From positions 1-28,652 of the IMG/VR virus record IMGVR_UViG_3300024264_003058: 28,652 bases of DNA; one strand, given 5' to 3'. A program made the position numbers and the translations under genes. Of this stretch, positions 23,742 to 28,652 are shown in pieces (the first letter of the stretch is position 1; every line of letters begins with the position of its first letter). The DNA comes from a virus. Below the pieces are notes generated by a model. The model was not told the origin of the DNA. It made no database searches and worked only from the letters and a program-made list of their open reading frames with translations.

Positions 23742-24359
23742 CTATTTATTATAAAGTAACCAAGTTGTTAAAATATACTTATCATCAGATTTTGGCATGT
23801 ATCCTTTATGAATATAAGGCCAACTAGCAGGATGAATAATCAATTTTCCAGCTTCAGGTTTAACTTTAAAGAAATCATTTGTATCTTCATCTTTAAATAA
23901 AAATCCTGTTTCTCCTCCTTCTTCAACATCATTTAAATAGAAAATAAAAACAAACATTCTATTTGTAGTATTTAAATCTTCTTTTTCAGTATGCCATGTG
24001 TTGTAATGACCTGAATTTTGGTCATATTTTTGAATTTGAAGTAATGGATAAAATGTTTTACCATTTACTATTCTATGATGATTGAATTCATTACTATGTG
24101 GGAAATTTTCCAAATAATGGTTACTTAAATAATCATTAAATCTATCCATTACTAGATTAGAAAGGTCTTTATTGCTTTGATGGTTAGATTCTAATAAATT
24201 AAAATCATTACTTTTTTTATACTCAGATTCTCCATCACCACTTTTTCCTGTATATGTAGTACCTTCTACTATCGCGTTTTCAAATTGTTGGATTAATAAT
24301 GCACATTCTTCTTTACTAAAGGCATTATTATAAACTCCTATTGTGTCTTTTAATTTCAT
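23742..24359 (-). CDS. Prolyl 4-hydroxylase-like 2OG-Fe(II) oxygenase
   Basis: The 205-aa protein has the prolyl-4-hydroxylase layout. QIQKYDQNSGHYNTWHTEKE gives H123 and E125 as the first metal ligands (H-x-E rather than the usual H-x-D). The FIFYLNDVEEGGETGF strand-turn is diagnostic. PEAGKLIIHP and H184 (third ligand) follow, with K194 as the probable 2-oxoglutarate lysine. It likely hydroxylates a peptide or another substrate in the cytoplasm. It starts just after queE (3-nt gap). This is a different subfamily from the DUF6445-type and the 26072 proteins. Confidence 0.85.
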   Translation of the reverse strand: MKLKDTIGVYNNAFSKEECALLIQQFENAIVEGTTYTGKSGDGESEYKKSNDFNLLESNHQSNKDLSNLVMDRFNDYLSNHYLENFPHSNEFNHHRIVNGKTFYPLLQIQKYDQNSGHYNTWHTEKEDLNTTNRMFVFIFYLNDVEEGGETGFLFKDEDTNDFFKVKPEAGKLIIHPASWPYIHKGYMPKSDDKYILTTWLLYNK

Positions 24360-24362
24360 ATT

Positions 24363-25223
24363 TTATACTTCTCTTTTATCTTCAAATGCAATGATATGGG
24401 GTCTCCATGTCATTCTATAACCATTATCTCTAACCCAATCAAATAATACAGGATAAGATTTAAATAATGCTTCTCTGGAATCTCCAGCAGGCATAAACCA
24501 AACTTTTTCAGGTTTAACATCTAATATAGAAATACATTCCATAATTTCTGCTAAAGCTCCTTCATCTTTACCATCCCATACTGGTTTAATATGATAATCT
24601 GAGTGGTAAGCAATTGATTGTTTTATTGATTCATAATTAAGTCTAAGCTTATTATGACGTTTTACCATTCTTTCGTCCGTGATTCCACCTTGAGGAGTTT
24701 TGACTCCGACCACAGGGATCGAATTCGAGAATTTAGGAGATATAGATAATAAATTGATCGGATAATCAGTGGGTAAAAAATGTGACCCCTCAGTTTCGAT
24801 AGTAATAAATATCTTTTTTTCATGTGCAAAATGTGTTAATTCATTTACTAAAGCTGGGTGCATAGTAGGTGAACCACCTGTAAGCATCATTTCTTTAATA
24901 TGGGGATTCTCCTCATATGCTTTAATAATGTCGTTAAAATTAAAATGTCCTTTTTCTGGATGGATACTTGTATACCAACTATCACACCAACCACCTTCAC
25001 CAAAATAACATCGGTGAGTGCATCCTGTTGTTCTAATTACTACTGTGGGGTATCCTGCTCTAGAGCCTTCGGATTGAACTGCAGTGTAAATTTCTACAAT
25101 TGGGAGGTTTTTTTCGTAGTCCTCAATACGTTTCAATTGTTTGTGCATATTGTTAATTTTTTTAAGTGGTTTTTCATTCACTAATAACTTATTATTCGCA
25201 GTAATAGGCTGCATTTTTACCAT
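24363..25223 (-). CDS. queE: 7-carboxy-7-deazaguanine synthase (radical SAM)
   Basis: QueE converts 6-carboxytetrahydropterin to 7-carboxy-7-deazaguanine. The 286-aa product has IVEIYTAVQSEGSRAG (42-57), the family's opening. A cysteine motif of C68-x3-C72-x7-C80 replaces the standard C-x3-C-x2-C of radical SAM enzymes; the cluster loop is thus 5 residues longer. TGGSPTMHP (115-123) stands for the usual GGEP SAM motif. The C-terminal part ends with a WFMPAGDS segment. It overlaps queD by 32 nt if started at 25223; ATG at 25214 or 25148 are alternatives, and the 40-odd residues before the conserved core are of uncertain length. Confidence 0.92.
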   Translation of the reverse strand: MVKMQPITANNKLLVNEKPLKKINNMHKQLKRIEDYEKNLPIVEIYTAVQSEGSRAGYPTVVIRTTGCTHRCYFGEGGWCDSWYTSIHPEKGHFNFNDIIKAYEENPHIKEMMLTGGSPTMHPALVNELTHFAHEKKIFITIETEGSHFLPTDYPINLLSISPKFSNSIPVVGVKTPQGGITDERMVKRHNKLRLNYESIKQSIAYHSDYHIKPVWDGKDEGALAEIMECISILDVKPEKVWFMPAGDSREALFKSYPVLFDWVRDNGYRMTWRPHIIAFEDKREV

Positions 25224-25656
25224 GTTCCATGAATTTAACTTTAGTAACTCTAACCCTATTATTAGTTTCAGTCTTTACAAATTCATTTAACTTATTATAA
25301 ATATATTCTGAAAATTTTTCAGCGCCAGTAGCTGGAATTACTCTTACTTGAGCTACACCTACTGTATCCATTTGTTGAAATGCTCTTAATTCAGGATCAT
25401 CCTCAGCTATAATCATAGTATGATCAAACATATAATCCATCCAAGCTTTTGGTTGTTTCCCATCAATTAAGGTTTTAGCTCGTTTCATTCCTCCAAAGTC
25501 CCAAACCCAATTTCTATCATCTAAGTCACCTTCGAAATAAACTTTAAATGAAATTCCATAACCATGCACAAATCTACAATGTGTTGTTTCTGCTTTCCAT
25601 TGACGAAATACTGTGCTAAATCCGTCAAATACTTTGCTTGATTGAAATTTACCCAT
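25192..25656 (-). CDS. queD: 6-carboxy-5,6,7,8-tetrahydropterin synthase
   Basis: QueD makes 6-carboxytetrahydropterin from dihydroneopterin triphosphate, the second step to preQ0. The 154-aa protein keeps the catalytic-loop pattern C27-x3-H31-G-Y33, where the usual zinc motif HGH has become HGY. H26 just before the cysteine may supply a ligand. A FDHTM segment (77-81) and the C-terminal MEHGKNAAYYCE match the family. T-fold enzymes of this kind assemble as hexamers. It overlaps thioredoxin upstream by 8 nt and queE downstream by 32 nt. Confidence 0.9.
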   Translation of the reverse strand: MGKFQSSKVFDGFSTVFRQWKAETTHCRFVHGYGISFKVYFEGDLDDRNWVWDFGGMKRAKTLIDGKQPKAWMDYMFDHTMIIAEDDPELRAFQQMDTVGVAQVRVIPATGAEKFSEYIYNKLNEFVKTETNNRVRVTKVKFMEHGKNAAYYCE

Positions 25657-25888
25657 TATACCATGCTTTAATTTCTGTTATTGGTTTATTACCAACTATT
25701 CTATCAACTTCGTTTCCACTAGCATCTACTTTAACTATAGTAGGAACATTTCTAATTCCATACTTAGTTGATAATTCAGTATCACTATCAACATTTACTT
25801 TTGTATAAGGCAATCCACTTTTTTCCATTTGTGGTCCTAATACCTTACAAGGTCCGCACCAAGGTGCACTAAAATAATATAATTTCAT
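25649..25888 (-). CDS. Thioredoxin/glutaredoxin-like protein
   Basis: A short (79 aa) thioredoxin-fold protein with the WCGPC redox site (W10, C11, C14), a cis-proline in NVPTIV (residues 47-52) and a C-terminal helix. Bacterial thioredoxins have about 105-110 residues; the N-terminal strand and helix are missing here, as in T4 glutaredoxin (nrdC) and NrdH. It would donate electrons to ribonucleotide reductase or other enzymes in the cytoplasm; no reductase gene is in this window. Its 3' end overlaps queD by 8 nt. Confidence 0.9.
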   Translation of the reverse strand: MKLYYFSAPWCGPCKVLGPQMEKSGLPYTKVNVDSDTELSTKYGIRNVPTIVKVDASGNEVDRIVGNKPITEIKAWYNG

Positions 25889-25907
25889 AATTTATTGTTT
25901 TTTTTAT

Positions 25908-26075
25908 TTATACTAATTCTTCTACTATTCCAATTATCTCCGATAATATAAGAACAATAGTTGCAATCTCCAAGCTAAATGGAAGAAAAGCGTAACCTGC
26001 TATACGTATCGCGGATTTAATAAAACTTATTTTTTGATGCATATAAGCATCTGGGAGTTCTTGTTTTTCTTTCAT
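25908..26075 (-). CDS. Small membrane protein (55 aa)
   Basis: A frame of 55 codons starting at ATG 26075, whose ATGA overlaps the stop of the oxygenase gene at 26072. The N-terminal part is charged (MKEKQELPDAYMHQK), and the C-terminal 35 residues are hydrophobic (AIRIAGYAFLPF...ATIVLILSEIIGIV) with room for one or two membrane passes. No signal peptide or known family is recognised. The tight coupling and the composition make a real gene likely; function unknown. Confidence 0.65.
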   Translation of the reverse strand: MKEKQELPDAYMHQKISFIKSAIRIAGYAFLPFSLEIATIVLILSEIIGIVEELV

Positions 26076-26734
26076 GGTGTAATATTATAATTTACTACTA
26101 TTCGTTTTTTTGAATTAATAGGAGGACATCCAGCATGTAGTAAATTTTGTTTAAATAAAACTAAACGCCCCCTTTTATTTTTTATAACTTTTTTAACACT
26201 TATCTCTTCATTATTTCTAATAGGTTCATTTCCCTTTTCATTAAAAATAACTGTATCACCATCACTTTCATTAACAAAATAAATTCCTGTCCATCCTCCA
26301 CCTTTTTCTATATCAACATGAGGTACATAACAAGATCCTTTATTTTCAATTACTTCTTGAAGATTAAAGTTTGTTTTAATTCTTTGAATATCATATGGAG
26401 AATTTAATGCACTTAAAGGTGTACACATTGTTTTTTGAAAATTTGGGTTTTTACTCCACCAAACCCAACCACTATAAACTTCATAACATTCTCCACACAT
26501 CAAACCAGGTCTACTCTGATTCCAAAATTTATTATCTTTAATTTTTATTTTACCATCTTTAGGAGCATCAAAAGCTAAAGGTCTAGAATCTCCTAAGTCA
26601 GATAAATTAGGTTTTTCAAAAACACCCCCATAAGAAGATCTCCACTTAAAAAAAGTATTGACAATAATTTCTTTTTCAATTTTATCTTGCTGTTCTATAG
26701 AAAGAAAATCATCAAAGATTAGTATATCATCCAT
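26072..26734 (-). CDS. Putative 2OG-Fe(II) oxygenase
   Basis: From the ATG at 26734 (220 aa) the protein begins MDDILIFDDFLS, the usual opening of this group. A longer frame exists only from a TTG at 26747-26749 and is not needed. The iron ligands are H139, D141 and H200, with R211 as 2-oxoglutarate ligand. The middle holds WTGIYFVNESDGDTVIFNE, like other phage and bacterial sugar- or protein-modifying oxygenases. It overlaps the small membrane protein gene before it by 8 nt and the 55-aa gene after it by 4 nt. The substrate is unknown. Confidence 0.8.
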   Translation of the reverse strand: MDDILIFDDFLSIEQQDKIEKEIIVNTFFKWRSSYGGVFEKPNLSDLGDSRPLAFDAPKDGKIKIKDNKFWNQSRPGLMCGECYEVYSGWVWWSKNPNFQKTMCTPLSALNSPYDIQRIKTNFNLQEVIENKGSCYVPHVDIEKGGGWTGIYFVNESDGDTVIFNEKGNEPIRNNEEISVKKVIKNKRGRLVLFKQNLLHAGCPPINSKKRIVVNYNITP

Positions 26735-26912
26735 TTTTCTTATAATCAATTATAAATCCTATTGCTACTAAGACGTTTAATCCTATGCTAGCAATTATTT
26801 CGTGAATATCCTGGTATGTGCTAATGCTTAAGTGAACATGACCTACTACCCAAAATGGAATAGCCATTTGTTGGCTGTACCAAATTAAAGCGAATGTTAA
26901 AAACTTTTTCAT
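26727..26912 (-). CDS. Small membrane protein (61 aa)
   Basis: From ATG 26912 the product reads MKKFLTFALIWYSQQMAIPFWVVG, with a hydrophobic first segment, then a polar stretch with HVHLSISTYQDIHE, and a second hydrophobic stretch (ASIGLNVLVAIGFIID). It is therefore probably a two-pass inner-membrane protein. A longer frame beginning at 26984 runs into the tRNA-Gln gene and is rejected as the start. It overlaps the oxygenase gene after it by 8 nt. No function recognised. Confidence 0.7.
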   Translation of the reverse strand: MKKFLTFALIWYSQQMAIPFWVVGHVHLSISTYQDIHEIIASIGLNVLVAIGFIIDYKKNG

Positions 26913-26926
26913 ATCATAACTCTTTG

Positions 26927-26999
26927 TTATCCCGACAGGTCTCGAACCTATACTCTTCTGGACCAAAACCAGACGTGTTACCAATTACACCACGGGATA
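26927..26999 (-). tRNA. tRNA-Gln (anticodon TTG)
   Basis: A full cloverleaf can be folded by eye: a 7-bp acceptor stem (TATCCCG/CGGGATA), a D-arm GTG...CAC, a 5-bp anticodon stem (TCTGG/CCAGA) with loop TTTTGGT giving anticodon TTG, and a 5-bp T-stem with TTCGAGA loop (one G-U pair). The discriminator is A; CCA is not encoded. It would read CAA (and perhaps CAG) codons. It sits 3 nt from tRNA-Ala and 14 nt before the small membrane gene. Confidence 0.92.
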
Positions 27000-27002
27000 T
27001 TG

Positions 27003-27076
<74 letters not shown>

Positions 27077-27080
27077 TCCT

Positions 27081-27227
27081 TTAGATTGATCGGTTTCGTC
27101 TTCGACCATCCCAATAAACCTTTTTGCTATTACCTAGCATACTTAGTTTAGCTACCTTGTGATTAAACGTGTTACGAGCAGTATTCAACTGCTCGTTACC
27201 GTTATTTGATTGTTGATTTGTTGTCAT
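27081..27227 (-). CDS. Small basic protein (48 aa)
   Basis: A frame from ATG 27227 to TAA 27081 encodes 48 aa. The N-terminal half is glutamine- and asparagine-rich (MTTNQQSNNGNEQ) and the C-terminal half is basic (FNHKVAKLSMLGNSKKVYWDGRRRNRSI), suggesting nucleic-acid binding, though no known domain is seen. It fills the gap between queC and the tRNA genes. A strong hairpin lies inside it at 27174-27196, so the region might instead be an RNA leader. Confidence 0.5.
   Translation of the reverse strand: MTTNQQSNNGNEQLNTARNTFNHKVAKLSMLGNSKKVYWDGRRRNRSI
27171..27199. repeat. Strong inverted repeat within the 48-aa ORF
   Basis: A perfect 9-bp stem (ACGAGCAGT/ACTGCTCGT, 27174-27182 and 27188-27196) with a 5-nt loop. 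Beyond one mismatch the stem gains two more pairs, to 27171 and 27199. No U-tract follows on either strand, so it is not a classic terminator. It could slow translation, serve as an RNA processing site ahead of the tRNAs, or be a protein-binding palindrome. Confidence 0.65.
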
Positions 27228-27254
27228 TACTATAGTTTATTAATTTATATATTC

Positions 27255-28043
27255 CTATACGTATTCAGCAAGGACTTTCTCAACATGAGCTTTCGCTACT
27301 TCATAATCAACTTCACCACTTTCGTCTTCATATTGGACAGGATCTTTCCTACCCAAAGCAATAAATGCCTCAATTCGCTCAACAGAAGAAGCAGACTTAT
27401 AATCACTATTCCCACTAGGGTAAGGCTTATAACTAGTATTAGTTCTAGAATAGACTTCATTGAATTCAATTTTTAATATTTCACATAATTTTTCTCCATC
27501 TTGTAAAATACCAAACTTATCAGTATCTAAATAAGGAGTAAAGTAACCTACTCTATCTGCATCCCAATTGCCAATTCTAAAAGCTGCATCATCTGCATCT
27601 CTAAATTCTTGTCTACAATCAGGGTAAACAGCATGATCTCCAGCATGAATACCTAAAGCAATATCACAAACGTCTTCTGTTTTATTTGCTACAGATAATG
27701 CTACTGCTTGTGTAATAGAAGCAAACATTTTATTCCTGTTAGGAACAACTGTTTCTTTCATATTATCTTGCTCATAATGTCCTTCTGGTACATCATCACC
27801 ACCTTGAACTAAAGCTGAGTCTAGTAAATCTACTAATCCATCTAATTTAATTTGACGGTAATTTACTTTGTGACCTTTACTTGCAAGGTAATCAATTAAT
27901 TGTTGAGCTCTTTCAAGTTCAACTCTATGTTTTTGACCATAGTCAAATGAAATACCTGTTACAGTATCATATTTCTCGATAGCTCTTAACAATAAGGTGC
28001 TACTATCCATTCCACCACTTAAACTTACTACACAATGTGCCAT
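27255..28043 (-). CDS. queC: 7-cyano-7-deazaguanine synthase (zinc cysteines replaced)
   Basis: QueC turns 7-carboxy-7-deazaguanine into preQ0 with ATP and ammonia. The 262-aa protein has the N-type ATP pyrophosphatase PP-loop SLSGGMDSST (7-16), FDYGQKH (33-39) and the VVPNRNKMF and GIHAGDHAVYPDCR segments, all typical of QueC. The C-terminal zinc site of other QueC proteins, which has four cysteines before and within the CxxCxxCxER block, is altered: the segment reads TNTSY...DYKSASSVERIEAF, with no cysteine. The fold may hold without zinc, or the enzyme may use another metal or partner. Its stop overlaps a TACGTATAGG motif. Confidence 0.93.
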   Translation of the reverse strand: MAHCVVSLSGGMDSSTLLLRAIEKYDTVTGISFDYGQKHRVELERAQQLIDYLASKGHKVNYRQIKLDGLVDLLDSALVQGGDDVPEGHYEQDNMKETVVPNRNKMFASITQAVALSVANKTEDVCDIALGIHAGDHAVYPDCRQEFRDADDAAFRIGNWDADRVGYFTPYLDTDKFGILQDGEKLCEILKIEFNEVYSRTNTSYKPYPSGNSDYKSASSVERIEAFIALGRKDPVQYEDESGEVDYEVAKAHVEKVLAEYV

Positions 28044-28045
28044 AT

Positions 28046-28231
28046 TTATTTATTTAATTTTTGCCAGGTATTTTGCGTATAGGCTAACGCTTGATTAAAT
28101 TTACATTTTATATACAATCGAACATACGAAAATATAGTGGATAATCCTACTCCTCCTAAAAGAAGTGTCCAAATATTTGGATGAAAGTGCTCTCCACAAA
28201 ACCCTAATGCGTGTTTTATTACTTCTGCCAT
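28046..28231 (-). CDS. Small membrane protein (61 aa)
   Basis: A 61-aa product with one likely membrane span (IWTLLLGGVGLSTIFSYVRLYI, about residues 20-41) between a histidine-containing N-terminus (HALGFCGEHFHP) and a basic C-terminal tail. Two cysteines (C12, C43) are on either side of the span. No family recognised. It lies 2 nt upstream of queC and 1 nt after the 65-aa gene, within one operon. Confidence 0.65.
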   Translation of the reverse strand: MAEVIKHALGFCGEHFHPNIWTLLLGGVGLSTIFSYVRLYIKCKFNQALAYTQNTWQKLNK

Positions 28232-28232
28232 A

Positions 28233-28430
28233 TTAATCGTTTTCTACAAATTCTGGTTCGCTATAATCATCAATTGGTTTATCCCTTACTAGGTCCCAAT
28301 CTGCATCATCTATGATTTCTTGTTGAAGGTCTTCATCACCTGTTTTCCACTTTGCTAGTTCTTCTTCTGTTAAGACATATTCTTCCCATCTGAAGTTAGC
28401 ATAATTTACTGTTCTTGTTAATTTAGCCAT
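28233..28430 (-). CDS. Small acidic protein (65 aa)
   Basis: The 65-aa protein starts with a basic, beta-like segment (MAKLTRTVNYANFRWEEYVLTEEELAKW) and continues as a strongly acidic tail rich in D and E that ends PEFVEND. Small acidic proteins of this kind are common in marine T4-like phages and some mimic DNA or modulate host enzymes, but no specific family is recognised. Its ATG overlaps the end of the partial gene before it by 8 nt. Confidence 0.65.
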   Translation of the reverse strand: MAKLTRTVNYANFRWEEYVLTEEELAKWKTGDEDLQQEIIDDADWDLVRDKPIDDYSEPEFVEND

Positions 28431-28652
28431 AATGTTTAATTTTCTCTATATTATTTATTTCTCTAAACTTAGTTGTATTATGAATTATATTTAAATAATT
28501 AACTTTTTCAAAGTCAATATCAAAATAATCATTCATATTTGCTTTAGGTTTTTTATTCAAACCATGATCACTATAAAGTGTATCTTCTAACCCAGCCATT
28601 ACTGGATTTGAAGTATCTATTGATTCAATTTGTGAGTGGTTATCATACCATC
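28423..28652 (-). CDS. 3' end of an unidentified gene (truncated by window edge)
   Basis: An open frame runs from the window edge (reading from 28652) to a TAA at 28423 and encodes about 76 C-terminal residues. They include WYDNHSQIES, NPVMAGLEDTLYSDHG and NMNDYFDIDFEKVNYLNIIH. No family can be named from this fragment. The 8-nt overlap with the 65-aa gene and the reading frame's length in AT-rich DNA support it as coding. Confidence 0.6.
   Translation of the reverse strand, partial: WYDNHSQIESIDTSNPVMAGLEDTLYSDHGLNKKPKANMNDYFDIDFEKVNYLNIIHNTTKFREINNIEKIKHYG

Noticed and set aside
25905-25912. TATAAATA, matching the T4 late promoter, before the thioredoxin gene (also at 9614-9621 before a GT4 gene)
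   Set aside because: In DNA this AT-rich about five chance matches per strand are expected over the window, both matches arise from a stop codon plus following bases, and thioredoxin and glycosyltransferase genes are not expected late genes.
26913-26984. N-terminal extension of the 61-aa membrane protein
   Set aside because: The extension would be translated from the tRNA-Gln gene; the ATG at 26912 directly precedes a typical hydrophobic N-terminus.

Overview
The window is a tightly packed, AT-rich (roughly 30% GC by eye) stretch of a T4-like myovirus genome. Every supported gene lies on the minus strand, so transcription runs from high to low coordinates. Diagnostic T4-type replication genes are present: DNA polymerase gp43 (in two pieces), sliding clamp gp45, and clamp loader gp44 and gp62. 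Phage-borne GroEL/GroES, Hsp20, preQ0-synthesis genes, a MazG-like protein, many 2OG-Fe(II) oxygenases and a large glycosyltransferase block fit marine T4-like phages (cyanophage and pelagiphage relatives). The host cannot be fixed from the window; low GC would suit SAR11-like or other AT-rich marine hosts.

Layout in the direction of transcription. (1) 28652-22375: nucleotide metabolism and base modification. It holds the 3' end of an unidentified gene, two small proteins, queC, a 48-aa basic ORF, tRNA-Ala and tRNA-Gln, a small membrane protein, a 2OG oxygenase, another small membrane protein, a thioredoxin, queD, queE, a prolyl-hydroxylase-like oxygenase, a 45-aa ORF, folE and a phosphoribosyltransferase. 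(2) 22382-11544: replication and chaperones. It holds MazG, polymerase part A, an insertion of three genes including a glycosyltransferase, polymerase part B, gp45, a DUF6445-type oxygenase, Hsp20, GroES, GroEL, gp44 and gp62, with small unknowns between. (3) 11547-9617: a 74-aa unknown, a protein with a DUF1599/Nmad1-like domain, a Cas4/RecB-like nuclease with candidate Fe-S cysteines, and a ribbon-helix-helix protein. (4) 9604-236: a glycan block of two GT4 and four GT-A-type glycosyltransferases, a methyltransferase, a UDP-galactose-4-epimerase-like protein, a short UDP-glucose-dehydrogenase-like protein and two oxygenases. (5) 235-1: a non-coding segment with a long inverted repeat, a rho-independent terminator and two copies of an imperfect 47-bp repeat.

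How the parts fit. FolE, QueD, QueE and QueC make up the full GTP-to-preQ0 route, which in phages usually feeds 7-deazaguanine incorporation into DNA; the transglycosylase (DpdA) that would insert it is not in the window. The sugar genes could decorate virion proteins, DNA or host surface polymers. The clearest structural oddity is the split polymerase: motifs A and B are in one ORF and motif C in another, separated by about 1.4 kb carrying a sugar transferase rather than a homing endonuclease. Several ORFs shorter than 60 codons sit in the apparent gaps, so true intergenic space is very small, and a CGTATA-containing motif recurs in most of what remains.
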